From Sphingopyxis macrogoltabida (GTDB lineage: Bacteria > Pseudomonadota > Alphaproteobacteria > Sphingomonadales > Sphingomonadaceae): a DNA stretch of 64,000 nt. Shown piece by piece: positions 1 to 9,652 of this stretch. Location: assembly GCF_001307295.1 (NCBI RefSeq), contig NZ_CP012700.1:189001-253000 (forward strand). Reading direction: 5' to 3'. Positions within the stretch are counted from its first letter, which is position 1, and each line of letters starts with the position of its first letter. Under the pieces are notes generated by a model. That model searched no databases. It was not told the origin of the DNA and saw nothing but the letters and a program-made list of their open reading frames with translations. Both the position numbers and the translations under genes were made by a program.

Positions 1-317
1 ACCTGCGCCACGACATCGCGGGGACCGACTGGGCGTGGGGCGCGGGGGGCGAATATGGGCATTACCAGCCCAATTATCGCCGCAACCAGTCCGACAAGGT
101 CTGGGAAGGCCCGGTCTTCGCCAATGTGTTCGTCGAGCACAAGAATGTGATGGGGCTGACCGTCCGCGCGACGATCGCCAATGCGCTGAATGCCCGGTCG
201 AAGCGCGATCGCACGGTCTATACCGGCGTGCGCGGCGACAGCCCGATCGACTTCGTCGAAAAGCGCAACCGGCTTATCGGGCCGATCTTCGCCTTTTCGG
301 TGCGCGGCAAGTTCTAG
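1..317 (+). CDS. TonB-dependent receptor, C-terminal end (5' truncated)
   Basis: The frame is open from the left edge (first whole codon at base 3) to TAG at 315-317, about 104 residues. It shows alternating polar and hydrophobic beta-strand texture, a segment VFANVFVEHKNVMGLTVR, an asparagine-rich turn (IANALNARSKRDR) and a terminal Phe after IGPIFAFSVRGKF. A terminal aromatic residue on a last strand is the usual outer-membrane beta-barrel signature. The pattern fits the last strands of a sphingomonad TonB-dependent receptor, which takes up siderophores or carbohydrates across the outer membrane. The plug domain and TonB box lie outside the window, so the substrate cannot be guessed. Another outer-membrane barrel is possible. 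Confidence 0.75.
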   Translation, partial: LRHDIAGTDWAWGAGGEYGHYQPNYRRNQSDKVWEGPVFANVFVEHKNVMGLTVRATIANALNARSKRDRTVYTGVRGDSPIDFVEKRNRLIGPIFAFSVRGKF

Positions 318-334
318 GGCGCTATGGCGGTTCG

Positions 335-712
335 ATGACGGGCCGCCGCACCAAAATCTATTTCGACGGCGGTTGTCGCCCCAATCCGGGGACGATGGAG
401 ATCGCCGTCGTCACCGGTGGCGTCGCCGAGGTCGATCGCGACGCCGGGCAGGGCAGTAGCATGGAGGCCGAGTGGCTGGCGCTGCTCGCGGCGCTGCGGC
501 TGGCACGGAGGCAAGGGCTTGTCGACTTCGTGCTGCTCGGCGACGCGGCGGCGGTGGTTGCACAGGCGAACGGGGCGGTGCGGGCACCCGGCGCGATGGC
601 AGCGCATCTGTCCGCCTTCCGCGCGCTGGCCGGCGAAGGCCCGGCGCCGCGTGTGCGGCACATCAAACGGGCCCAGAATCTGGCAGGCATCGCGCTTGCG
701 CGAGGTCGTTAG
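335..712 (+). CDS. RNase H-like fold protein with an altered active site
   Basis: A 125-residue protein with RNase HI-type landmarks: FDGGCRPNPG near the N-terminus (first Asp), SSMEAEWLALLAAL (helix Glu), and LGDAAAVVAQANG (second Asp). The usual C-terminal Asp of the tetrad, normally in an N-x-x-A-D-x-L context, is replaced: the end reads KRAQNLAGIALAR with Gly where Asp is expected. RNase HI cleaves RNA in RNA-DNA hybrids; single-domain relatives of this type are also described as reverse-transcriptase-like proteins. The open frame reaches upstream to base 35 but that part overlaps the receptor gene and looks like shadow coding, so ATG 335 is used. Activity is uncertain because of the missing acidic residue. 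Confidence 0.7.
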   Translation: MTGRRTKIYFDGGCRPNPGTMEIAVVTGGVAEVDRDAGQGSSMEAEWLALLAALRLARRQGLVDFVLLGDAAAVVAQANGAVRAPGAMAAHLSAFRALAGEGPAPRVRHIKRAQNLAGIALARGR

Positions 713-769
713 CGGCAGGGTCCGCACACCAGTTGTTAAGCGCCGGTCCGCTATCCCCGCAGCGACCAA

Positions 770-1246
770 ATGGAAGCCGGCACGTTGAAGCAGACCCACC
801 CCTTGCCCGTTCATCACAGCTGGCCGCTCTATGAGCGCGACCGCTTTTTCGAGCTTGGCCAGCTGCACGGGGTCGACACCCTGGACCCCGTTCCCGACCT
901 CGTCGATATCGTGGTGCCCGTGCGGCCCGCACGGCTCGGCCGGTGGGAATGCGACCTGATCGACAACAACCGGCTCGACTGGTCGGACGAAGTCTATGAC
1001 ATCTTCGGTATAAGGCGCCGCGCGGCGGTGACGCGCGAGGAGGCGGTCGCGCTTTACGGCGAAGGATCGCGCGCGGCGATGGAAAAGCTCCGCGCCTATG
1101 CGATCCGGTACCGGCGCGGCTTTACCATCGATGTCGAGATCAGGCCGGCACAGGCCGGGCCGCGGTGGATGCGATTGATCGCGGCGCCGGTGTGCATCGA
1201 CGAACGGGTGGTAAAGTTGCAGGGACTGAAATTCGTCCTCCGCTAG
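770..1246 (+). CDS. PAS-domain protein
   Basis: A 158-residue protein. After about 60 residues of variable N-terminus it has a PAS-like core: GRWECDLIDNNRLDWSDEVYDIFG, then REEAVALYGEGSRAAMEKLRAYAIRYRRGFTIDVEIR, ending RWMRLIAAPVCIDERVVKLQG. The W-D-LxxN.LxWSDEVYDIFG pattern is typical of PAS/PAC sensor modules attached to kinases or cyclases. No output domain is present, so it may be a stand-alone sensor or adaptor. A TTG codon at 788 is an alternative start. The following gene, mreB, begins 190 bp downstream, so they are probably separate units. Ligand and partner cannot be told from the sequence. Confidence 0.7.
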   Translation: MEAGTLKQTHPLPVHHSWPLYERDRFFELGQLHGVDTLDPVPDLVDIVVPVRPARLGRWECDLIDNNRLDWSDEVYDIFGIRRRAAVTREEAVALYGEGSRAAMEKLRAYAIRYRRGFTIDVEIRPAQAGPRWMRLIAAPVCIDERVVKLQGLKFVLR

Positions 1247-1271
1247 ATCGCGGCAAAGCGTGCCGGAGTAG

Positions 1272-2477
<1,206 letters not shown>

Positions 2478-2506
2478 TCTGGCTGGCCACGGGGTCGAGG
2501 TGAGCT

Positions 2507-2651
2507 TTTGGGGTGGATTCCTGACCGTCCTCTATTTCCGCTCGTGTCGAGCGAAGTCGAGACACCCGTCGGCCTTGCGCCCAGCCTGAGGGGCATCTCG
2601 ACTTCGCTCGATGCGAACGGGTAAGGTTGGCCCAAACGGCAAAAACCGGCC
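2507..2651. repeat. 145-bp repeat, inverted copy of the one at 35.1 kb
   Basis: Reads as the reverse complement of 35073-35217 with only about four visible mismatches over 145 bp. It contains the dyad CGAGCGAAGTCGAGA...TCTCGACTTCGCTCG around a variable loop. A partial third copy of the dyad is at 14523-14604. It lies between mreB and the convergent M28 peptidase, where it could fold into a transcript-ending hairpin. Confidence 0.9.
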
Positions 2652-2675
2652 ATTTCCCGCCGTTGCTCGCTGTCG

Positions 2676-4340
<1,665 letters not shown>

Positions 4341-4414
4341 CAAGGGACTGGCTCCGGCTGGGGGAGCCGCGAGCCTAGCATGACGACGATTGGCGGCGCC
4401 ACCGCCAAGTCTGA

Positions 4415-5293
4415 TCAGGGCGGCGTCGAGGCGCCCTCCTTTGCCAGCCGTTCGGCGAGGGCGCGGCGCGAGCGGTCGGCATAGGCGCGGCAGGCGCCCG
4501 GCCGGGCGTTGAACCGCGCGCCCTCGCCGCCGGCGTTGCTGGGGTGCGCGGCGATGAGGATGTCGCAGGCGAGGGCGTCCATCGTCCGGTAGCTTTGTGC
4601 GAAGCCGGCGACGATCGGCGCGCTGGCCGGCGCCGTATAGCGATAGCCGTCGGCCGACACGGGGTTGAGGCTGGAAGCGAAGACGATTGTCCGGCAGCGT
4701 TTCGCTTCGCAGGCTGACCAACTCCAGCTCATGCTGCCCATCGTGTGGCCGGGGGTGGCATGCGCGGTGACGACGGTCTTGCCGAGACGCAGGGTTTCGC
4801 CGTCGGACATCGTCCGCACCCGCGCGACGGGTGGAAAGCGCATGTCATAGGCACGCTGGGGATCGTCGGCAGCGGGACCGCCCGACCGCAGCGCTTCGGC
4901 GCCGCGCACGCTCGCGACGACGGTCGCCCCGGTATCGCGAGCGAGTGCGGCGATGCCGCCAGCATGATCGGCATGAGGTTCGGTGCTCAGAATATATTTG
5001 ATGTCTTCGGGCCGGAAGCCGAGCGTGCGGACATTGGCGAGGATCGCGGAGGCCGACTGGGGGAGGGCGCCGTCGACGAGGATCAGGCCGTCGCCGGTGT
5101 CGATCAGCGCAACGCTGAGTCCGCCGAAGCCGACAAGATAGCTGTTGCCGAACAGCTTTTCGGGCGGCCGCGGTTCGATCCATTCGGCGCTGTTGGACGT
5201 TATGATCGGCCGGGTCAGCGGATCGTTTTCGGGCTCGAAACTGCCGCCTGCCGCCGCGACGAGCCAAGTCAAAATACCGATGGTTGCGATCAT
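4415..5293 (-). CDS. Subclass-B3-like metallo-beta-lactamase with Glu at the first Zn1 ligand position (B3-E type)
   Basis: A 292-residue MBL-fold enzyme with a short signal peptide (MIATIGILTWLVAAAGG). Start: ATG 5293 has GGGAG seven bases upstream; a GTG two codons earlier would leave only one base of spacing. The fold is subclass B3-like: NSYLVGFGGLSVALIDTGDGLILVDG, then the metal motif TEPHADHAGG, GHTMGSMSW, and IAAHPSNAGG. B3 enzymes normally carry H/Q-x-H-x-D-H; here it is E-P-H-A-D-H, so the first Zn1 ligand is Glu. Glu variants (B3-E) are known from Sphingobium (SIE-1). Expected role is beta-lactam hydrolysis in the periplasm, though lactonase side activity is possible. It is divergent from an AmpR-like regulator. 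Confidence 0.85.
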   Translation of the reverse strand: MIATIGILTWLVAAAGGSFEPENDPLTRPIITSNSAEWIEPRPPEKLFGNSYLVGFGGLSVALIDTGDGLILVDGALPQSASAILANVRTLGFRPEDIKYILSTEPHADHAGGIAALARDTGATVVASVRGAEALRSGGPAADDPQRAYDMRFPPVARVRTMSDGETLRLGKTVVTAHATPGHTMGSMSWSWSACEAKRCRTIVFASSLNPVSADGYRYTAPASAPIVAGFAQSYRTMDALACDILIAAHPSNAGGEGARFNARPGACRAYADRSRRALAERLAKEGASTPP

Positions 5294-5350
5294 CTTCACT
5301 CTCCCTTCGCCATCGGGATGCCCGAGGGGCGGCGGTCGGACAAAGCATCA

Positions 5351-5371
5351 ATTCTCGACAAAGCCATGAAT
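5351..5371. promoter_or_regulatory. ATTC-N13-GAAT dyad, candidate LysR/AmpR operator
   Basis: The 95-bp gap between the divergent beta-lactamase and LysR genes holds ATTC (5351-5354) and GAAT (5368-5371), an inverted repeat with 13 bases between the arms. It lies just upstream of the LysR start, where LysR-type regulators usually bind. The match to a classic T-N11-A box is not exact, so this is a candidate only. Confidence 0.4.
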
Positions 5372-5388
5372 TCATCTCATGATAGATC

Positions 5389-6273
5389 ATGGACCGCGCC
5401 CAGCTACCGCTCAACGCGCTGCGCGCCTTCGAGGCGGCAGCGCGGCACTTGAACTTTACGCGCGCCGCGATCGAATTGTGCGTGACGCAGGGGGCGGTGA
5501 GCCATCAGGTCGCGCAACTCGAACAGCGGCTCGGCACGCGGCTGTTCCACCGTCTACCGCGCGGGCTGGCACTGACCGACGACGGGCAGGCGCTGGTGCC
5601 GGTGCTTGGCGAGGCGTTCGACCGCGTCGCGGCGACGCTGGAGCAATATGCCGGCGGACGGTTTCGCGAGGCGCTGAAGGTCGGGGTGGTCGGCACCTTT
5701 GCGATCGGCTGGCTGCTGCCGCGCATGGACGCCTTTGCGCGCGCGCACCCGCACATCGACCTCAAGCTGTCGACGAACAACAACCGCGTCGACCTGGCGG
5801 GCGAGGCGCTCGACTATGCGATCCGCTTCGGCGACGGCGCCTGGCACGCGACCTGGGCCGAGCCTTTGGTCGAGGCAGCGATGGCGCCCGTTTGCGCGCC
5901 TGCGATGGCGGCGCGGCTGAAGGCGCCGGCCGACCTGGCGCGCGCGCCGCTGCTGCGATCGTACCGCGCCGACGAGTGGGCACGCTGGTTCGCGGCCGCC
6001 GGCGTCGAGGCACCGCCGCCGCGCGGCGCGGTGTTCGACAGTTCGGCGCTGATGGCGGCGGCGGCGGCGGCCGGGATCGGCGCCGCGCTGGTCCCCGTTT
6101 CGATGTTTGCGCGCGAACTGGCCAATGAAACGCTGGTCCAGCCGTTCGCGGTCACCGTCGATGTCGGCCGTTACTGGCTGACGCGGCTGCTGTCGCGCCC
6201 CGAGAGTGAGGCGATGCGGAGTTTTCGCGGCTGGCTGGCGGCGGAGCTCGCGCGCGACCCTAGGCGGTCATGA
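5389..6273 (+). CDS. AmpR/GcvA-type LysR transcriptional regulator
   Basis: A 294-residue LysR-family regulator. The N-terminal helix-turn-helix is PLNALRAFEAAARHLNFTRAAIEL...TQGAVSHQVAQLEQRLGTRLFHR, followed by RGLALTDDGQALVPVLGEAFD. This stretch is strikingly like AmpR and the related GcvA/DsdC group. The rest is a periplasmic-binding-fold effector domain (VGVVGTFAIGWLLPRM...). AmpR proteins sense muropeptides from cell-wall recycling and switch on an adjacent, divergent beta-lactamase gene; that is exactly the arrangement here. It probably controls the metallo-beta-lactamase and itself through the 95-bp intergenic region. Target assignment is inferred from position. It overlaps the convergent cyclase gene end by 14 bp. 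Confidence 0.88.
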   Translation: MDRAQLPLNALRAFEAAARHLNFTRAAIELCVTQGAVSHQVAQLEQRLGTRLFHRLPRGLALTDDGQALVPVLGEAFDRVAATLEQYAGGRFREALKVGVVGTFAIGWLLPRMDAFARAHPHIDLKLSTNNNRVDLAGEALDYAIRFGDGAWHATWAEPLVEAAMAPVCAPAMAARLKAPADLARAPLLRSYRADEWARWFAAAGVEAPPPRGAVFDSSALMAAAAAAGIGAALVPVSMFARELANETLVQPFAVTVDVGRYWLTRLLSRPESEAMRSFRGWLAAELARDPRRS

Positions 6274-7105
6274 TGAGGTCCCGGCCGCCTTCCTTGGCCG
6301 CGTAGAGCGCTTGGTCGGCGCGGCGCGTTGCTTCTGCAAGGTTGGCATAACCGCGGACCTGCGCGAGGCCGCACGAAAAGGTGACCCTTCGTCCTCCGAT
6401 AGTGAAGGCAGCATTGCCGCGCATCTCCGACTGCAACCGGCCCAATATCTCGCGCGCCTGCCGCGGCGAGGTGCCGGGAAAGAGGGCAATGAACTCTTCG
6501 CCGCCCCAGCGCGCCGCGATGTCGGAGCGGCGGAGCGAGGCGGAGAGATAATCGGCGAAGTCGGTCAGGAACTGGTCGCCGCGATCATGGCCATGATCGT
6601 CGTTCACCGCCTTGAAGTGATCGAGGTCGAGCATCGCGATCATCGAATAGCTGTCGTCGGCGAGGATCGGTGCGACCGTGTCGAGGAAACCGCGCCGGTT
6701 GCGCAGGCCGGTCAGCACGTCGCGTTCGGCCGCATCCTTGAGCTGCTCGATCCGCCGCGCCGTCTCGTTCGCCGCCTGCGCGACGCCGTGCAGCAATTGC
6801 CCGACGAGATCCTCGCCGCCGACGGGAACCGGGCCGACGCGGCCGCCGCGCTGCACCGTCTGGAGCATCACGGTTGCGCGGCGGATCGGCATCAGCAGCT
6901 CCGACACCGCAAAAATCGCGCCCATCGTGCCGAGCAAGGTCGCAGCGAGGAGGACGCCGAACAGCGACCCGTCCCATTCGCTGCGCCAGCTCAGCACGAC
7001 GATGCACCCGACGAGCGGCAAATGGACCGCGACGAAGCAGATCGCGAGGATGCGGCGTTCATAATGGCGGGGAAAGAGGAACCGCGTGGCTTCGTAGAAT
7101 CGCAT
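6260..7105 (-). CDS. Membrane diguanylate cyclase (GGDEF)
   Basis: A 281-residue protein that makes cyclic di-GMP from two GTP. Start ATG 7105 has GGAG five bases upstream; the frame continues to 7276 but that part has no such signal. Two hydrophobic segments (about residues 20-45 and 50-78) form a membrane anchor. A short linker helix precedes the cyclase domain (DVLTGLRNRRGFLD, LDLDHFKAVNDDHGHDRGD). The active-site motif is GGEEF, and RRSD sits five residues before it, so the RxxD inhibitory I-site is intact and product feedback is expected. There is no recognisable sensor domain. It is convergent with the LysR gene. Confidence 0.9.
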   Translation of the reverse strand: MRFYEATRFLFPRHYERRILAICFVAVHLPLVGCIVVLSWRSEWDGSLFGVLLAATLLGTMGAIFAVSELLMPIRRATVMLQTVQRGGRVGPVPVGGEDLVGQLLHGVAQAANETARRIEQLKDAAERDVLTGLRNRRGFLDTVAPILADDSYSMIAMLDLDHFKAVNDDHGHDRGDQFLTDFADYLSASLRRSDIAARWGGEEFIALFPGTSPRQAREILGRLQSEMRGNAAFTIGGRRVTFSCGLAQVRGYANLAEATRRADQALYAAKEGGRDLIMTA

Positions 7106-7337
7106 AATGTCTCCATGCACCGGCCCCCCTCGCGAGGCGACGCCAGCCGAACAACGTTTCCCGAAGGTTAAGGGGCTAAGCATCTGCGGCGAGCCGTGAC
7201 GCCACTGCCGACAAGCCGTTGAGAACAGGCCATTGATTCCGAAATAACTGTCATGGATGGGGTGCGGGCTGGACAAGTGGGGAAGGGAAGCTAAGCCCTG
7301 CCGGACGGGCGACGACGCCGGGCAAGGGAGTCATTCC

Positions 7338-8429
7338 ATGGATTTTTCGCGGTCGCAGGCATCGAGCAAGATCGGCGACGACTGGGTCTATCCGCAACCG
7401 CCGTGCCTGAACTTCGGCTGGCTCGAGGTCGATATCGATCCCGCGCATCGCATCTATTGGGAGGAATATGGCAATCCGGCGGGCGAGCCGGTGATGTTCC
7501 TCCACGGCGGTCCCGGCGGAGCGTGTGCGCCCGCGATGGCGCGCTTCTTCGATCCGAAACGCTATCGCGTCATCCTGTTCGACCAGCGCGGGTGCGGCAA
7601 GAGCGAGCCGAATGTCGCGTCGGCGGGGCCGGCGATCGCGCTGGCGAAGAACACCACCGCCGACCTGATCGGCGACATCGAGAAGCTGCGCGACCATTTG
7701 GAAATCAGCGGGCGCATGCACGTTTTCGGGGGGAGTTGGGGGAGTACGCTGGCGATGGCCTATGGCATCGCGCATCCCGAACATTGCGCGAGCCTGGTGC
7801 TGCGCGGTATTTTCCTGGGGGCGGCGGAGGATCTGGCGTATCTTTATCAAGGCAATGCCGCGACGTGGGAGCGCGATCCGTTCGCGATGACCGCGCCCGG
7901 CGCCTATATCAAATATCCCGATGAGTGGCGCGCGCTGCTTGAAATCCTGACGCCCGGCGAGCGGCGCGACGTGATGGCATCGTACAAGGCGATTTTCGAC
8001 ATGGTGCCTGCGACCGCGGCCGAGAAGGAAAAGCAGCTCGCGGCGGCGCTGGCCTGGTCGCTGTGGGAAGGCCAGATTTCGAACATGATTCCCGAGGAAA
8101 CCGACACCGGAAAATTCGGCGAGGCCGATTTCGCGCTGTGTTTTGCGCAGATTGAGGCGCATTATTTCGCGAACCAGCTGTTCCTGCCGGCGGGGCATTT
8201 CTTCGACCATATCGCCACCCTCGCGTCGATCCCGGTGCATATCGTCCACGGCCGCTTCGACGAGGTCTGCCCGCTGACGCAGGCATCGCGGCTGGCGGCG
8301 GCGCTGCGCGAAGCCGGCACCGAGCCGGCGTCCTTCGTGATGACGAACGCCGGGCACAGCGCGATGGAGCGCGAAAATGCGCTGGCGTTGACCGCGGTGA
8401 TGGACGCGCTGCCGGCGTTGGCGGCTTGA
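7338..8429 (+). CDS. pip: Proline iminopeptidase
   Basis: A 363-residue alpha/beta hydrolase of the S33 family, cytoplasmic. It removes N-terminal proline from peptides. Visible motifs: oxyanion-hole HGGPGGACAP, DQRGCGKSEPN, nucleophile elbow GGSWGSTLA (Ser), acid in HGRFDEVCP (Asp) and base in NAGHSAME (His). ATG 7338 is preceded by AAGGGAG with seven bases spacing; the earlier open frame from 7257 is not needed. An aminotransferase follows 23 bp downstream on the same strand, so the two are probably co-transcribed, consistent with amino-acid salvage. Confidence 0.92.
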   Translation: MDFSRSQASSKIGDDWVYPQPPCLNFGWLEVDIDPAHRIYWEEYGNPAGEPVMFLHGGPGGACAPAMARFFDPKRYRVILFDQRGCGKSEPNVASAGPAIALAKNTTADLIGDIEKLRDHLEISGRMHVFGGSWGSTLAMAYGIAHPEHCASLVLRGIFLGAAEDLAYLYQGNAATWERDPFAMTAPGAYIKYPDEWRALLEILTPGERRDVMASYKAIFDMVPATAAEKEKQLAAALAWSLWEGQISNMIPEETDTGKFGEADFALCFAQIEAHYFANQLFLPAGHFFDHIATLASIPVHIVHGRFDEVCPLTQASRLAAALREAGTEPASFVMTNAGHSAMERENALALTAVMDALPALAA

Positions 8430-8452
8430 GCCGAACGTAAGGGGAAGACAAG

Positions 8453-9640
8453 GTGGTTGCAGCGATCGAACCGTTTCACGCGATAGCGATCAGCCGGATG
8501 GCGCACGAGCTCGCCGCCGAGGGTCGCTCGATCATCCATATGGAGTTCGGCCAGCCCTCGACCGGCGCCCCGGCAGCGGCGATCGCGCGCGCGCATGCGG
8601 TGCTCGATTCGGATGCGATGGGATATTGGGAGAGCATCCCGCTGAAGGACCGCATCGCGCGCCACTATGCCGAAACATATGGCGTCAGCGTCGCGCGCGA
8701 ACAGATCATCCTGACCTGCGGCGCCTCGCCGGCGCTGGTGCTGGCGCTGACCGCGCTGTTCGAGCCCGGCGACCGCCTTGCCTTCGCGCGGCCCGGCTAT
8801 GTCGCGTATCGCAACACCGCGAAGGCGCTGTATCTCGACGCGCAGGAAATCGAGTGCGGCCCGGACGAACGCTTCCAGCTCAGCGCGGCGGCGATCGCGG
8901 CGCTCGACCCCGCGCCCGCCGGGATCATCGTCGCCAGCCCCGCCAACCCCACCGGCACGATCATCGCCCGCGACGAGCTGGCGGCCATCGTCGACGTCTG
9001 CCGACAGCGCGGCATCCGCATCGTTTCCGACGAGATATATCATGGGCTGAGCTACGCCGAGCCGGCCGCTTCGGTGCTCGAATGGGACAGCGAGGCGGTC
9101 GTCATCAACAGCTTCTCCAAATATTTCAGCATGGCGGGCTGGCGCCTCGGCTGGATCGTCGCGCCGGTGGACCTCATCGACACGGTGCGCGCCCGGATGG
9201 GCAGCCTGTTCCTGACCCCGCCCTCGCTGGCCCAGCACGCCGGACTCGCGGCATTCGATTGCGCCGGCGAACTGGAAGGGCATGTCGAGACCTATGCGCG
9301 GAACCGCGCGATCATGCTGCGCGCCCTGCCCGCAATGGGCCTGCGCGAGATCGCGCCGCCCGATGGCGCTTTCTATATCTATGCGAATGTCGCGCATCTG
9401 ACCGACGACAGCATGGCGTTTTGCAAGCAATTGCTGGCCGATACCGGCGTCGCCGCGGCGCCGGGGATCGATTTCGACCCGGTCGACGGCGCCAGATTCA
9501 TCCGCTTCAGCTTTGCGGTGTCGACCCCGCTGGTCGAGGAAGCGATCGCGCGGATGGCGCCATGGTTCGCAGCGCGGACGAACGCCGCCGCGGGCCCGTC
9601 GCTGGCCTTGGCGGAGACGGCGAGCCTGCGACCGGCGTGA
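8453..9640 (+). CDS. Class I/II PLP-dependent aminotransferase
   Basis: A 395-residue fold-type-I aminotransferase. Landmarks: FGQPSTGAP, YWESIPLKDRIARHYAETYG, ASPANPTGT, SDEIYHGLSY, and the PLP lysine in SFSKYFSMAGWRLGW. The start is GTG 8453 with an AGGGGAAG element upstream. Members transfer amino groups between amino acids and 2-oxo acids; the substrate (aspartate, aromatic or branched chain) cannot be assigned from sequence alone. It sits right behind pip, and it faces the S9 peptidase gene, so the region looks devoted to peptide and amino-acid use. Confidence 0.9.
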   Translation: MVAAIEPFHAIAISRMAHELAAEGRSIIHMEFGQPSTGAPAAAIARAHAVLDSDAMGYWESIPLKDRIARHYAETYGVSVAREQIILTCGASPALVLALTALFEPGDRLAFARPGYVAYRNTAKALYLDAQEIECGPDERFQLSAAAIAALDPAPAGIIVASPANPTGTIIARDELAAIVDVCRQRGIRIVSDEIYHGLSYAEPAASVLEWDSEAVVINSFSKYFSMAGWRLGWIVAPVDLIDTVRARMGSLFLTPPSLAQHAGLAAFDCAGELEGHVETYARNRAIMLRALPAMGLREIAPPDGAFYIYANVAHLTDDSMAFCKQLLADTGVAAAPGIDFDPVDGARFIRFSFAVSTPLVEEAIARMAPWFAARTNAAAGPSLALAETASLRPA

Positions 9641-9652
9641 AGCGCGGCAGCG

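Noticed and set aside
35..334. Longer N-terminus for the RNase H-like gene
   Set aside because: It overlaps the receptor's 3' coding in another frame and has Arg-rich shadow composition; ATG 335 fits the domain start.
4341..4721. Longer N-terminus for the M28 peptidase
   Set aside because: It overlaps the beta-lactamase gene and would bury a clear signal peptide.
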